A stretch of DNA of 64,000 bases from Flavobacteriaceae bacterium (GTDB lineage Bacteria > Bacteroidota > Bacteroidia > Flavobacteriales > Flavobacteriaceae): contig JALSLK010000091.1 in NCBI GenBank assembly GCA_026988355.1, positions 1 to 64,000 of the forward strand, given 5' to 3'. Under the pieces are notes generated by a model. That model was not told where the DNA came from. It did no database searches and saw nothing but the letters and a program-made list of their open reading frames with translations. The position numbers were made by a program, and so were the translations under genes. This document shows positions 52,219-63,236 of the stretch, piece by piece; position 1 is the first letter of the stretch; each line of letters opens with the position of its first letter.

Positions 52219-53757
52219 TTATTCCCATTCTATTGTTGCTGGTGGTTTTGAGCTTATATCGTATACTACTCTGTTTACACCTTTTACATTATTTATTATT
52301 TTATTTGATATTTCTTGTAAAAACTTATATGGCAAATCTACCCAATCTGCTGTCATTCCATCTGTAGACGAAACTGCTCGCAAAGCTACAACTTTTTCAT
52401 AAGTTCTTTCGTCTCCCATTACTCCTACCGAATTTATTGGCAACAATATGGCTCCTGCCTGCCAGACTTTATCATATAAGTTCCATCTTCTCAATCCATT
52501 TATAAAAATGGCATCTACTTCTTGTAACATTTTTACTTTCTCTTTTGTGATATCTCCCAAAATCCGAATTGCTAATCCTGGTCCTGGAAATGGATGTCTT
52601 CCTAATAACACTTTATCTATTCCTAATGTTTTTCCTACTCTTCTCACTTCATCTTTAAATATCATTCGTAATGGTTCTACAATTTTTAACTTCATATAAT
52701 CTGGTAATCCTCCTACATTGTGGTGTGATTTTATAGTTGCTGATGGACCTCCTGATATAGACACAGATTCTATCACATCTGGATATATTGTTCCTTGTGC
52801 TAGATATTTTACACTTGTAATTTGCTTTGCTTCATCATCAAAAACATCTACAAACACTTTCCCTATTGCTTTTCTTTTCTTTTCTGGATCACTTATTCCT
52901 TTTAATTCTTTCAAAAAACGTGCCGAAGCATCTACTCCTTTAACGTTTAATCCCATATTTTGGTATTGTTCTAGTACCGAAATATACTCCTCTTTACGCA
53001 ACAAACCGTTATCTACAAAGATACAATATAAATTTTGTCCTATTGCTTTATCTAGTATTACTGCTGCTACAGTAGAGTCTACTCCGCCTGACAATCCCAA
53101 TACTACTTTTTCGTTTCCTATTTGCTCTTGTATTTTTTTTACGGTCGTTTCTACAAATGCATCTGGTGTCCAATTTTGTTCTATCTCTGCTATTTGCACT
53201 AAAAAGTTCTTTAACAATTGCTTTCCTTCTGTCGTATGATATACTTCTGGATGAAACTGTATGGCATAAGTTTCTTCTTCTTTTATTTTAAATGCTGCAT
53301 TTTCTACATCGTGTGTACTTGCTATTTTTATTGCATTTTTTGGTAAAGTTATTATGGTATCGCTATGACTCATCCATACTTGACTATTTACTTCTATTTT
53401 TTGGAATAATAAATTTTCTGTTTTTATATAGGATAAATTTGCTCTTCCATATTCTCTTGTATTACTTTCTCCTACTCTTCCTCCAAAAAAATGTGCTAAA
53501 TATTGTGCTCCATAACAGATTGCTAATAGTGGTTTTTTTCCTTTTATTTCTGACAATTCTGGGTGTAATACTGCTTCTCCTTGAACTGAACTTGGACTTC
53601 CTGAAAGGATAACGGCTTTGTAATTATTTACATCGTAATTTTTACTATTATACGGAAATATTTCTGAGTATATATTGAGTTCTCTAACTCTCCGTGCTAT
53701 TAGTTGTGTAAACTGTGATCCAAAATCTAAAATTAGTACCTTTTGTTGCATTTGCAA
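52219..53757 (-). CDS. guaA: GMP synthase (glutamine-hydrolysing)
   Basis: [53 protein letters not shown]. Confidence 0.98.
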   Translation of the reverse strand: MQMQQKVLILDFGSQFTQLIARRVRELNIYSEIFPYNSKNYDVNNYKAVILSGSPSSVQGEAVLHPELSEIKGKKPLLAICYGAQYLAHFFGGRVGESNTREYGRANLSYIKTENLLFQKIEVNSQVWMSHSDTIITLPKNAIKIASTHDVENAAFKIKEEETYAIQFHPEVYHTTEGKQLLKNFLVQIAEIEQNWTPDAFVETTVKKIQEQIGNEKVVLGLSGGVDSTVAAVILDKAIGQNLYCIFVDNGLLRKEEYISVLEQYQNMGLNVKGVDASARFLKELKGISDPEKKRKAIGKVFVDVFDDEAKQITSVKYLAQGTIYPDVIESVSISGGPSATIKSHHNVGGLPDYMKLKIVEPLRMIFKDEVRRVGKTLGIDKVLLGRHPFPGPGLAIRILGDITKEKVKMLQEVDAIFINGLRRWNLYDKVWQAGAILLPINSVGVMGDERTYEKVVALRAVSSTDGMTADWVDLPYKFLQEISNKIINNVKGVNRVVYDISSKPPATIEWE

Positions 53758-53865
53758 AAGTATGAAGATTCAAGAAAAAAAAATCAGGAATAAAGACTTA
53801 TTTTAAATAAAATATTCTCAATAATAAATTTGATTTTATTGTTGCTTATCCAGAAAAATGTTGTT

Positions 53866-54150
53866 TTATACAATCTCAGCAGTAAGTCCCAGTTCTAACA
53901 ATCTAGAGCATTTTGATTCTAGTTCATTATATTCTCCTGTTTTTACTGCACATTTTCCTTTATAATGGACTAGCATGGTACATTGCTCTGCTTGCAGTAA
54001 CGTATGATTACAAACATCTATTAATGAGTCTATTACAAAATCGAATGTATTAAAATCATCATCAAATAAAATGATTTCATGTTGAGACACTTCTTTTTCG
54101 AGTATCTCAAAATCTTCTTGTTTTTTTTGTTTTGTCCCCATTTTAATCAT
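53866..54150 (-). CDS. clpS: ATP-dependent Clp protease adaptor ClpS
   Basis: HEIILFDDDFNTFDFVIDSLIDVCNHTLLQAEQCTMLVHYKGKCAVKTG. Confidence 0.93.
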   Translation of the reverse strand: MIKMGTKQKKQEDFEILEKEVSQHEIILFDDDFNTFDFVIDSLIDVCNHTLLQAEQCTMLVHYKGKCAVKTGEYNELESKCSRLLELGLTAEIV

Positions 54151-54269
54151 TGTTAGTAACGTAAATGTATAAATTATTTACGGAAAATGCAAATTTTATA
54201 CCAAATTCACGATTAAAATAATTTATTTTCGGCAAATTTAATTAAATATCCGAATTTTTACCAAATTTT

Positions 54270-55094
54270 TTATTGATATTTTACTGCAACCCAATTTTCC
54301 ATTTCTTCGATAGTTTGTATTTTTAAATTAAATTTAGATACTTCTTTATCTATTATTGGTATATCTTCGGTATAAAAACCACTTAAGAGTACTATTCCGT
54401 TTTCGTTTAATACATTTGTATACGTCTGGATATCATTTAATAGAATATTTCGATTGATATTTGCTATTATTATATCGTATTTTTTATTTACTAATAAAGA
54501 TGCTTCTCCTTCGTATACTGTTATTTTCTCACAATTATTTCTTTCTATATTTTCTATAGAATTTAGATAACACCAATTATCTATATCGATTGCTTCCACT
54601 TGTTTTGCTCCTAACTTTTCTGCCATTATTGCTAAAACTCCTGTTCCGCAACCCATATCTAATACCGTTTTATTTTTAACATCTATTTGCAACAAATGTT
54701 TTACCATCATGTGTGTTGTTTGATGGTGTCCTGTTCCAAAACTCATTTTTGGCTCTATTATTATATCGTACTTTAAGTCTGTTTTTTTATGAAATGGCGC
54801 TCGTATTCTTACTAAATCATCTATTTCTATTGGATTAAAATTTTTCTCCCATTCGGCATTCCAATTTACTTGTGTTATTTCTTCTTTGGTATATGTTATC
54901 TTAAATTCTTTATTTGTTAATATAAATATATCGTCTAAAATACCTTCTCTATATTCTTCTTTTTGTATGTACGCTATAACTCCTTGTTCATTTTCTACAA
55001 AACTTTCAAATCCTGCTTGTCCTAGCTCTGCTATTACTATTTCTGTTGCTGGTTCTCTTGGTGTTATTTGGAAGGTATAACTTATGTAAATCAT
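54270..55094 (-). CDS. prmA: Ribosomal protein L11 methyltransferase
   Basis: IIEPKMSFGTGHHQTTHMMVKHLLQIDVKNKTVLDMGCGTGVLAIMAEKLGA. Start MIYISYTF at 55094 preferred. Confidence 0.95.
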   Translation of the reverse strand: MIYISYTFQITPREPATEIVIAELGQAGFESFVENEQGVIAYIQKEEYREGILDDIFILTNKEFKITYTKEEITQVNWNAEWEKNFNPIEIDDLVRIRAPFHKKTDLKYDIIIEPKMSFGTGHHQTTHMMVKHLLQIDVKNKTVLDMGCGTGVLAIMAEKLGAKQVEAIDIDNWCYLNSIENIERNNCEKITVYEGEASLLVNKKYDIIIANINRNILLNDIQTYTNVLNENGIVLLSGFYTEDIPIIDKEVSKFNLKIQTIEEMENWVAVKYQ

Positions 55095-55182
55095 TTTATT
55101 ATTTGGTTGTTTTATTATAAACTTGTTCGTTCTTTTTTTACGCAAAGGTTTTGTAAAGTGGTATTTTAAAAATTTAACTGGT

Positions 55183-55947
55183 TTACTTCATCGCTCTAAT
55201 AATTTCTGCAAACATATCGGCTTTAAGTGCTGCTCCTCCTATTAATCCTCCATCTACATCTGGTTTTCCAAATATTTCTTGTGCGTTGGCTGGTTTTACA
55301 CTTCCTCCGTATAGTATACTTACATTTTCTGCGACATTGTTATGGTAATTTTCTTTTACTAAATTTCGTATAAACGCATGCATTTCTTGTGCTTGTTCTG
55401 GTGTTGCTGTTTTTCCTGTTCCTATTGCCCAAACTGGTTCGTAGGCTAATACAATTTTGCTCCAATCACTTTCTTTTAAATGGAATAAAGCATTTTTTAT
55501 TTGACTTTCTACTATCTTAAAATGATTTTCGGATTCTCTATCTTCTAATTTTTCTCCAAAGCAAAATATTATTTCTATTTCGTTTGCTATTGCTGCATCT
55601 ACTTTTTGTTTTAACAGCACATCGTCTTCTTTAAAATATTCTCTTCTTTCGGAATGTCCTAATAAGGTTATATTTACATTTATTCCCTTTAAAATACCTG
55701 CCGATACTTCGCCTGTATATGCTCCTTTTTCTGCAAAATGCATGTTTTGTGATGCATATTCTATTTTCTTATCATTTCCTTGATTTTCTACTACCGCTGC
55801 TAAATTGACACTTACTGGCGCTACAATGATTCTATTATTTCCTATTTTTATATCTTTTATTTCTTTTGATATTTCTGAAACTAATTGTATGGATTCTGTT
55901 CTGTTTAGGTTCATTTTCCAATTTCCTGCTACTATTTTTTTTCTCAT
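55183..55947 (-). CDS. tpiA: Triose-phosphate isomerase
   Basis: KIVAGNWKMNLNRTES; LLGHSERR; VLAYEPVWAIGTGKTATPEQAQE; LYGGSVKPANA. Confidence 0.98.
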   Translation of the reverse strand: MRKKIVAGNWKMNLNRTESIQLVSEISKEIKDIKIGNNRIIVAPVSVNLAAVVENQGNDKKIEYASQNMHFAEKGAYTGEVSAGILKGINVNITLLGHSERREYFKEDDVLLKQKVDAAIANEIEIIFCFGEKLEDRESENHFKIVESQIKNALFHLKESDWSKIVLAYEPVWAIGTGKTATPEQAQEMHAFIRNLVKENYHNNVAENVSILYGGSVKPANAQEIFGKPDVDGGLIGGAALKADMFAEIIRAMK

Positions 55948-56008
55948 GTCTGTTTAACCTTCCTAGAGAGAAGGAATTTTATTAATTAGTAAACTTCTTT
56001 TTTCTAAT

Positions 56009-56509
56009 TTATTTATCTTCGTTTATTGTTTTTTGTATCGTTTTATCCGATATTTTTGTGGCTTTATACATTTTTATTGTACCATTTTTCCCTACGATTA
56101 TATACCTTGGTATCCAATCCAAATTGATAGATTCGCAGAATTTACTTTGCTTCCATTTTTTGGTAAATAAATAATGTTGTCCTACGAGTTGGTGTTTTTT
56201 TATTCCATCTTTCCATGCTTCTTTTGTTTTATCTAGGGATAATAACACATATTCTAACTCTTTTTCTTTGGCTTGTAACTTTTTTAATTCTGGTATTCCT
56301 GCTACACAATCGCTACACCATGATGCCCAAATATCTATAAATATGGTTTTTCCTTTATTTTTTTCTAGGATCTCTTTAAATTGTATTTGACTTTCATCTG
56401 TTTGTGTAAAAATTTCCTCTAATGCTATTTCATCAAAGGTTGTTTTTTGCCCTTCACAACTTAATAAAAAATGCAATGTTGTTATAAATAATATTGTTCT
56501 TAGTTTCAT
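56009..56509 (-). CDS. TlpA/thioredoxin-like family protein
   Basis: GKTIFIDIWASWCSDCVAGIPELKKLQ; LDWIPRYIIVGKNG. Confidence 0.88.
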   Translation of the reverse strand: MKLRTILFITTLHFLLSCEGQKTTFDEIALEEIFTQTDESQIQFKEILEKNKGKTIFIDIWASWCSDCVAGIPELKKLQAKEKELEYVLLSLDKTKEAWKDGIKKHQLVGQHYLFTKKWKQSKFCESINLDWIPRYIIVGKNGTIKMYKATKISDKTIQKTINEDK

Positions 56510-56532
56510 TATTTTTGCTTTTTAAGTAATTT

Positions 56533-58134
56533 CTAAAAAAATCGTGGTGACATTAAATTCTTCCTATCGTGTTTAAACATCCCTCTTCTTTTTTTTGGAT
56601 ATTTAACATTATACTTTAGTATTATTCGCCGATTTTCTAATGGTTTTAATTCTAGCTTCCATGTTAATTGTCCGCTTTGAGTATCTATTTTTGCGCCACT
56701 TATTTCTAGTGACTTTACTTCTACATTTTTATCTATTGAAACTGGTAATTGATCTCTCAATTCAATTTTTACATTTTTATTTTTATTGTTTTTTACTATA
56801 AATTCATAGGTTAATGTTTCATTTATACTTGTTCCTATCAACTTTTCTCTACTCCTACTTTTTAGTTTTCGTCTGGTTATGGTATACGATTTATCTTTTC
56901 CTAATGCTATTTCCAACTCTTTTGCTACTTGTTGTGTATCTAATTGTGATACTCCTTGAAACGTATTGTTAAAATATAAGTCTATTGGTCCATCTAAAAG
57001 TCCCATATTTTCCCAATCGGAAATACGTGCTATAATAAAGGCACCTTCTTTTATTTTTGGAATTGATAAGGTATAGTAGGTTGCTTTTTTTATATACGTT
57101 TTTATATCTATTAAATGTGGTGTTGCATCGGATGGTATAATGTGCAAATCTTTAATTTTAAATCGCGTACTTAAATCATCTACTTTAATTACATCGTAGG
57201 TTACCTCTTGTTTTTCTCTTGTATAGAAGTTCCCTTTTGCTTTGCTTAATTTCCCTTCTCCTGCATCTCTTCTTCCATATTCATCGTCATTTAAAACCCA
57301 TGTATTCATTTTTGGTTTACTTACATCGTCCGAAGCGTCTAATATTGCTAGTGTTATTGGTTTGTTTATCCAATCGTTTCCTGTATCATTAAATATTTTT
57401 GCTTGATATTCTAATGTAATATCTTCATTTATTCCTTTTGTTCTAATGGAATAATATGGTTTCCAAATTGCATTACTCACTAAATATTTTAATTCTATAT
57501 CGCTGTTTTCTTTTTTATTACTGATAACCGTTATTCTAATATTTGTATTTATTTCTTTTTGTTGTAATGCTATTTTACTTTGTTCTTTTTTTAATTCCTC
57601 TTCTTTTTCTAATACTATTTTAAGTTTTTTCTTTTGTTCATACATTTTAATTTGCACCTTCTTCACTTTTTCTTTAAAGTAAATTGCTCCTTCATTTATT
57701 TGAGCAAAAGTTGCTCCATTTGTTCCTCCAATTTTCATATTTGAACCTAAATACAATAGCTCTTTACTTAGTATATTTAATTCTATTTCTACATTGTTTT
57801 TTTCTGATTTTAGTACTTGTATTTTATCTTCTATCGTTTTCCAAATTTTATTTACATTTATTTCATCTTTATTCTCCTCAATATTTATTGCATATACTTT
57901 TACTTCATTAGATATATGTACTTTTATTCCTTGCTTTAATATTTTTGAGGATATTCCTTTAAAAACTAATTCTGTTTTCCCTCTTGGTATGGTTACTTTT
58001 GCGTTTCTTGTTATTTCCGCACTATTCAAATAGACAGTTACTGCTTCTATATTATGCGTTACTTCTATTTCTTTTTGTGCTATTAAATTACTAAATGAAA
58101 ATAGAAAAATAAATAATATTGTTATTGATTTCAT
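56533..58134 (-). CDS. DUF4139 domain-containing protein (mucoidy inhibitor MuiA-like)
   Basis: HNIEAVTVYLNSAEITRNAKVTIPRGKTELVFKGIS; DIELKYLVSNAIWKPYYSIRTKG. Confidence 0.88.
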   Translation of the reverse strand: MKSITILFIFLFSFSNLIAQKEIEVTHNIEAVTVYLNSAEITRNAKVTIPRGKTELVFKGISSKILKQGIKVHISNEVKVYAINIEENKDEINVNKIWKTIEDKIQVLKSEKNNVEIELNILSKELLYLGSNMKIGGTNGATFAQINEGAIYFKEKVKKVQIKMYEQKKKLKIVLEKEEELKKEQSKIALQQKEINTNIRITVISNKKENSDIELKYLVSNAIWKPYYSIRTKGINEDITLEYQAKIFNDTGNDWINKPITLAILDASDDVSKPKMNTWVLNDDEYGRRDAGEGKLSKAKGNFYTREKQEVTYDVIKVDDLSTRFKIKDLHIIPSDATPHLIDIKTYIKKATYYTLSIPKIKEGAFIIARISDWENMGLLDGPIDLYFNNTFQGVSQLDTQQVAKELEIALGKDKSYTITRRKLKSRSREKLIGTSINETLTYEFIVKNNKNKNVKIELRDQLPVSIDKNVEVKSLEISGAKIDTQSGQLTWKLELKPLENRRIILKYNVKYPKKRRGMFKHDRKNLMSPRFF

Positions 58135-58150
58135 ACTTCTTTTTTATTGT

Positions 58151-59227
58151 TTAACTCGTTCTAATTCTAGGATCTAACCATCCATAAATTACATCTACAA
58201 ATATATTAATTAGAATAAACATACTTGCGATGATAATGGATGTTCCTATGATTACTGGATAATCTTTTTCGTTTAATGCATTAATTATTTCTTTTCCTAA
58301 TCCATTCCATCCAAAAATATACTCTACAAAAACGGCTCCTGCTAACAGCGATGCAAACCAGCCTGATATTGCTGTTACTACTGGATTTAATGCATTTTTT
58401 AAGGCGTGTTTTCGTATTATTTTATAGGTTGTTAATCCTTTTGCTCTTGCTGTCCGTATATAATCTTGTTCTAGTACTTCGAGCAGTGAATTTTTCATTA
58501 ATGGAATAATTACTGCTAATGGTCTTATTCCTAACACCAATGCTGGTAATATTAAATTTTTGAGTTGGATGTATTTTCCTTCTCCGAAATTATCTACTGC
58601 ATATAGACTTCCTGTCATATTTAAATTGGTATATTTATGCAATACAAATCCAAAAATCCATGCAAATAATATTGCAGAAAAAAAGGACGGTATACTCATT
58701 CCAAAAATACTTATTACGGAAACTAATCTATCGAATAAGGTATCTTTATATAATGCCGATAGTATTCCGAATAGTATTCCGATTACAATCGCTATTAATA
58801 TGGATGTTACTGCTAATACCGCTGTATTTGGTAATGTTTCACTTATAATTGTTGCTACTTTTTTTCCGCTTTTATGATACGATTCTCTTAAATATGGTTT
58901 TTTTAATACGAGTGTATATTTTCCTACGGAGAATAATTGCATATAACTATATTTTCCTTTTTTTAGAGATGTAAAATCTTCTGTTTTTTTACTGTGTAAC
59001 GATATTGGCGATAAATCATTTAGATACAACAAATATTGTGTTGTTAGTGATTTATCAAAACCATATTTTTTCTTTATTGCTAATAATTGTTCGCTATCTT
59101 CTCGTTGATCTTGCATCATTTGTGCTGCATCTCCTGGAATTTTATGCAATATAAAAAAGAGGACGGTTACTACGCCAAAAAGCGTAATTATTCCATATAC
59201 GAATTTATGTAATAGTTTTTTTAACAA
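58151..59227 (-). CDS. ABC transporter permease (DppB/OppB-like)
   Basis: GVVTVLFFILHKIPGDAAQMM; MKNSLLEVLEQDYIRTARAKGLTTYKIIRKHALKNALNPVVT. Confidence 0.93.
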   Translation of the reverse strand: MLKKLLHKFVYGIITLFGVVTVLFFILHKIPGDAAQMMQDQREDSEQLLAIKKKYGFDKSLTTQYLLYLNDLSPISLHSKKTEDFTSLKKGKYSYMQLFSVGKYTLVLKKPYLRESYHKSGKKVATIISETLPNTAVLAVTSILIAIVIGILFGILSALYKDTLFDRLVSVISIFGMSIPSFFSAILFAWIFGFVLHKYTNLNMTGSLYAVDNFGEGKYIQLKNLILPALVLGIRPLAVIIPLMKNSLLEVLEQDYIRTARAKGLTTYKIIRKHALKNALNPVVTAISGWFASLLAGAVFVEYIFGWNGLGKEIINALNEKDYPVIIGTSIIIASMFILINIFVDVIYGWLDPRIRTS

Positions 59228-59258
59228 ATAATATATTTTTAGTTGCGATGGATAACAA

Positions 59259-60071
59259 TTAATATTCTGTTACAAATTTAGCTACTAGTTTACTTAATAT
59301 TTTTTCGGCTGATTTTGCTGCTTTTTGCACTTCTTCGTGTGATACGGATTCTACGATTCCTTCTACGCCTAAATCGGTAATTACGGAAACTCCAAAACAG
59401 GTCATATCCATGTGTTTGGCTACGATAACTTCTGGTACGGTCGACATTCCTACACAATCTGCTCCAAGTACTCTTACCATTCCGTATTCGGCAGGTGTTT
59501 CAAAAGTTGGTCCTTGTAATGACATATAAACTCCTTTATGTACTTTTACATTACTTTCTGCTGCTATTTCTTCCATTTTTGCTATCATAGATTTGTCGTA
59601 TGCATCGTGCATGTCTACAAACCGTGGTCCAAAACGTGTATCATTTTTTCCATGTAATGGATGTTCTGGCATCATATTTATATGATCTGTAATTAGCATA
59701 ATATCTCCAACTTTAAAGTTTGCATTTACTCCTCCTGATGCATTAGATACTATTAAATTCTTTGTTCCTAATATTTTCATAACGCGTACTGGAAAAATAG
59801 TTTCTTGCATTGTCCATCCTTCGTAATAATGAAATCGTCCTTGCAAACAAATTACTTTTTTTGTTCCTATTGTTCCAAAAATTAATTTTCCACTATGTCC
59901 TTCTACTGTGGATACTGGAAAGTTAGGTATCTCTTTATAATCTATACTTTTTTCAACGGTAATAATATCTACCAATTTTCCTAATCCAGATCCTAAGATT
60001 ATACCATAATCTGGTGTCGAAAATCCGTTTTCTCTTAAATATTTAACTGTTTCTTGTACTTTGTTCCACAT
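59259..60071 (-). CDS. punA: Purine-nucleoside phosphorylase
   Basis: YGIILGSGLGKLVDII; GRFHYYEGWTMQETIFPVRVMKILG; VSNASGGVN; GPTFETPAEYGMVRVLGADCVGMSTVPE. Confidence 0.96.
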   Translation of the reverse strand: MWNKVQETVKYLRENGFSTPDYGIILGSGLGKLVDIITVEKSIDYKEIPNFPVSTVEGHSGKLIFGTIGTKKVICLQGRFHYYEGWTMQETIFPVRVMKILGTKNLIVSNASGGVNANFKVGDIMLITDHINMMPEHPLHGKNDTRFGPRFVDMHDAYDKSMIAKMEEIAAESNVKVHKGVYMSLQGPTFETPAEYGMVRVLGADCVGMSTVPEVIVAKHMDMTCFGVSVITDLGVEGIVESVSHEEVQKAAKSAEKILSKLVAKFVTEY

Positions 60072-61098
60072 ATCTCTTTATCTTGGTTTTAAAACTTTTT
60101 TCTTCTACACCTTCTGTATTTAAAAATTGTGTTTTTATTGGTAAATAATATACTTTTTCATTTCTATTTTCAAAGGTACGAACATAATCTTTTTCTGTTG
60201 TTAAAATGAGCTTTTTTTTAGCTTTCATTTTTAAAAATGTCGTGTGGATTTTATCTAAATCTTTTTCTGTAAAGTTATAATGATCTTTGTATTTTAAATG
60301 TTCGAATTTGATTTTCCTTTTCTTTAAAAAATCGGTTAATGGTTTTGTTATTGCAATTCCTGTAACTAATAGTACTTCATATTCTTCTAAATCGATTAGA
60401 TTTATTTTTTTCTGTTTACTGTGTACTTTCGAATCGTATTCTATTCTAGTAAAATAAGCGGTTTGTACTAAATCTATTTGTAATTTTTTTGTAATTTCAA
60501 ATTGCTCTTCTTCCGATAAATCTTCTGGACATTTTGTTACTATAATTACTTGGGCTCTTTTTGCTCCTTCGATATTTTCTCTTAAATTTCCTGCTGGCAG
60601 CATGGCATCATCTACATACAAATCGTTATAAGGTGTTAGTAAAATATTAAATCCTCCTTGTATTTTTCTATGCTGAAATGCATCATCTAACAATACTACT
60701 TCTGGCGGATTCTCTAACTTTTTTAATTGCTTTATTCCATTTACTCTATCTTCATCAACTGCGACTATTATCTTATTAAATTTCTTGTGAAATTGCATTG
60801 GTTCATCTCCAATTTGTGCTGCGGTTGTATCCTCGTTGGCTAATTGAAATCCTTTTGTAATTCGTTTATATCCTCTGCTTAAAACGGCCACTTTGTAATC
60901 GTCTCTTAATAATCGAACTAAGTATTCTATTTGTGGTGATTTCCCTGTTCCTCCGACGCTTAAATTTCCTACTACGATAGTTGGTATATCAAATTTTATC
61001 GATTCTATCATTCCTTTATCGTACATTTTATTTCGTGCCTTTACGACTCCTCCATATAAAATGCCTATCGGTTTTAGTATTTTTCTAATTTTTTTCAT
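60043..61098 (-). CDS. lpxK: Tetraacyldisaccharide 4'-kinase
   Basis: PTIVVGNLSVGGTGKSPQIEYLVRLL; LSRGYKR; LLDDAFQHRKI. Confidence 0.96.
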   Translation of the reverse strand: MKKIRKILKPIGILYGGVVKARNKMYDKGMIESIKFDIPTIVVGNLSVGGTGKSPQIEYLVRLLRDDYKVAVLSRGYKRITKGFQLANEDTTAAQIGDEPMQFHKKFNKIIVAVDEDRVNGIKQLKKLENPPEVVLLDDAFQHRKIQGGFNILLTPYNDLYVDDAMLPAGNLRENIEGAKRAQVIIVTKCPEDLSEEEQFEITKKLQIDLVQTAYFTRIEYDSKVHSKQKKINLIDLEEYEVLLVTGIAITKPLTDFLKKRKIKFEHLKYKDHYNFTEKDLDKIHTTFLKMKAKKKLILTTEKDYVRTFENRNEKVYYLPIKTQFLNTEGVEEKSFKTKIKRYVEQSTRNS

Positions 61099-61119
61099 TA
61101 CTGCAAAAGTAATTAATTA

Positions 61120-61262
61120 ATACCAAGTTGACATCAAAATAAGCTATAAACTCTTTATCTTTTCTCATGCTACTTTACTTAAAATTATATAATAAAAATT
61201 TAAGATGGTATACTTTAAAAAAATATGTTTTTTTTTGGTTCCTCTTAAAATCTAATTGTATA
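61120..61262. repeat. Longer relative of the 29180 element
   Basis: ATACCAAGTTGACATCAAAATAAGCTATAAA...ATATGTTTTTTTTTGGTTCCTCTTAAAATCTAATTGTATA. Confidence 0.62.
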
Positions 61263-61295
61263 AAATGTATATTTGCCTTTAATACAAACACATTT

Positions 61296-62501
61296 ATGTC
61301 TAAAAAATTATTTTTTTATCTCAGTTTTATTTATGTACTGAGTTCTTGCCACGCTGCTCGTTTTTTTGCTTGGAATGTTGCCAATCATGACGACTATAAA
61401 AAATTTCATAACGTTAGCATTAAAAAAGGTAAAAAATCTTTTTTCTTTAAGAACAATACAAACCATAACAGCTTGATTTTACCAAAAGAAGTTGCTAGTA
61501 AAAAAAAGCACCTTTTCACTTTAGATGCCGCTCTTAAAAAAGACAAAACTGCTGCTTTTTTAATTATAAAAAACGATTGTATTTTGTATGAAAAATATTT
61601 TGATGGCTTTGATAAAAGTAGCCTTTTGGCTTCCTTTTCTGTTTCTAAATCTTTTTTGGCAACTATGATTGGTATTGCTATTGATGATGGTTTAATCCAT
61701 TCTGTTAAAGATCCTATTACGAATTATCTTCCTAATTTAAACAAAGAAAAATTTCAAAATATAAGCATTGAAAATCTTTTAAATATGCGAAGTGGTATTA
61801 ACTCTAGAAAAGATTTCCTTAACCCTTTTGGGCAACTTGTAAAAATGTATTACGGCACGAATATTAGAAAATACATGCGCCAAATTAAAATTAAAAGAGA
61901 ACCTAATATTTCTTACGAATATAGCAATGTAAACTCGCAATTACTTGCTATTATCTTAGAAAATGTAACTGGTAAATCCGTAGAGAAAAATTTAGAAGAA
62001 AAAATTTGGAAACCTTTGGGTATGGAATTTAATGCGACTTGGAGTGTGGATAGTAAAAAACACAAAATGGTTAAGGCCTTTTGTTGTATGAATGCTAGTG
62101 CAAGAGATTATGCTAAGATTGGTCGTCTGTATTTGAATCATGGTAAATGGAATAACAAACAAATTGTTTCTAAATCTTGGGTAGATAAAGCTACTAATAT
62201 TACGAGTACAAAAAATGATTTTCGATATGCGTACCATTGGAAACACAGTGTTACTTATGAAGTAGTTACCGATTCTACAAAATATCCAGATTTATATGTA
62301 GATGGTGGCTACTTTTTTGATAAAAACAATGTAAAGCAGCATTTTATAATTTATCCATATCCTGCTTTTTTTGCTATTGGTATTTTTGGACAATTTGTTT
62401 ACGTTTATCCAGAAAAAGATTTAATTATTGTTCGTTTAGGAAAAACGGATAAAACTTTTGAATGGGAAGATATTATCAAACAAATTGCTGAATTGAATTA
62501 A
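61296..62501 (+). CDS. Serine hydrolase (beta-lactamase/class C-like), predicted lipoprotein
   Basis: SFSVSKSFLATMIGIAIDDG (SxxK), YEYSNVNSQLLAIIL. Start revised to ATG 61296 (MSKKLFFYLSFIYVLSSCHAARF, lipobox); the 61167 start lies in a repeat. Confidence 0.88.
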   Translation: MSKKLFFYLSFIYVLSSCHAARFFAWNVANHDDYKKFHNVSIKKGKKSFFFKNNTNHNSLILPKEVASKKKHLFTLDAALKKDKTAAFLIIKNDCILYEKYFDGFDKSSLLASFSVSKSFLATMIGIAIDDGLIHSVKDPITNYLPNLNKEKFQNISIENLLNMRSGINSRKDFLNPFGQLVKMYYGTNIRKYMRQIKIKREPNISYEYSNVNSQLLAIILENVTGKSVEKNLEEKIWKPLGMEFNATWSVDSKKHKMVKAFCCMNASARDYAKIGRLYLNHGKWNNKQIVSKSWVDKATNITSTKNDFRYAYHWKHSVTYEVVTDSTKYPDLYVDGGYFFDKNNVKQHFIIYPYPAFFAIGIFGQFVYVYPEKDLIIVRLGKTDKTFEWEDIIKQIAELN

Positions 62502-62514
62502 GCAAACAAAATAA

Positions 62515-63186
62515 CTATTCTACCTTAAAATTCTCTTCTCTAAAAGTAACTTTATACTCTTTTTTGTTATTTATAATTAATGCCTTAAAAGGAGAAGATT
62601 CTGTTTTAACTTCTGTTGGGAACCACTTCGTTTTTTCTATATTATTTACTAATAAAAATAGTCCTTCTTGCGTTCCATTACATGCAAATCGTTCGTAATT
62701 TCCTTTCCATAATTTGGAATGCATCCAATTTTCTAATTGTTTATCGTGTTTCTCTATTGTTTTAGATGGCGCTCCAATTTCATTTACACTGATAACCGCT
62801 GCATTTGTAAATTCTTCGTTTACTTCATTCTCTAAATCATATCGCACAATAAATTCTACGACATTTCCTGTTCCATCATAAAAATACACCGATTCGGCAT
62901 TCCAAGATTCAAAAAATTGTGTTTCAAATTTCTCTTCTATTTTTATAATCTTTAATCGTTTTTTTAACCATTTTACTGCTTCTTTTAGCTTATTAGATGG
63001 TATTAAGAAACAGTAATGGTATTTATAATCTCTCTCTGTATATTTAAAAGTCAATTTTGTATTACCTATTTGCATTGTAATTTTATTTTCTTTTTCTTCT
63101 AGCAAATTAAATCCCAATACCTCTACATAAAATTCTTTTTGTTTGGACAGCTTATTTGTATATAATGTTAATTCTCGAATTTTCAT
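62515..63186 (-). CDS. VOC family (glyoxalase-like) protein
   Basis: MKIRELTLYTNKLSKQKEFYVEVLGFNLLEEKENKITMQIGNTKLTFK. Confidence 0.82.
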   Translation of the reverse strand: MKIRELTLYTNKLSKQKEFYVEVLGFNLLEEKENKITMQIGNTKLTFKYTERDYKYHYCFLIPSNKLKEAVKWLKKRLKIIKIEEKFETQFFESWNAESVYFYDGTGNVVEFIVRYDLENEVNEEFTNAAVISVNEIGAPSKTIEKHDKQLENWMHSKLWKGNYERFACNGTQEGLFLLVNNIEKTKWFPTEVKTESSPFKALIINNKKEYKVTFREENFKVE

Positions 63187-63236
63187 ACATAATTATTTTT
63201 ATTGTTATTCTTTAAACATGTCATTTCGATAGAGTT

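Noticed and set aside
54197-54232. ATACCAAATTCACGATTAAAATAATTTATTTT upstream of prmA/clpS gap
   Set aside because: Shares only the first ~10 bases with the hairpin family; could be chance in AT-rich DNA.
58151-59227. Lone DppB-like permease as an orphan system
   Set aside because: Bacteroidetes often encode the peptide ABC subunits at separate loci; nothing here shows novelty.
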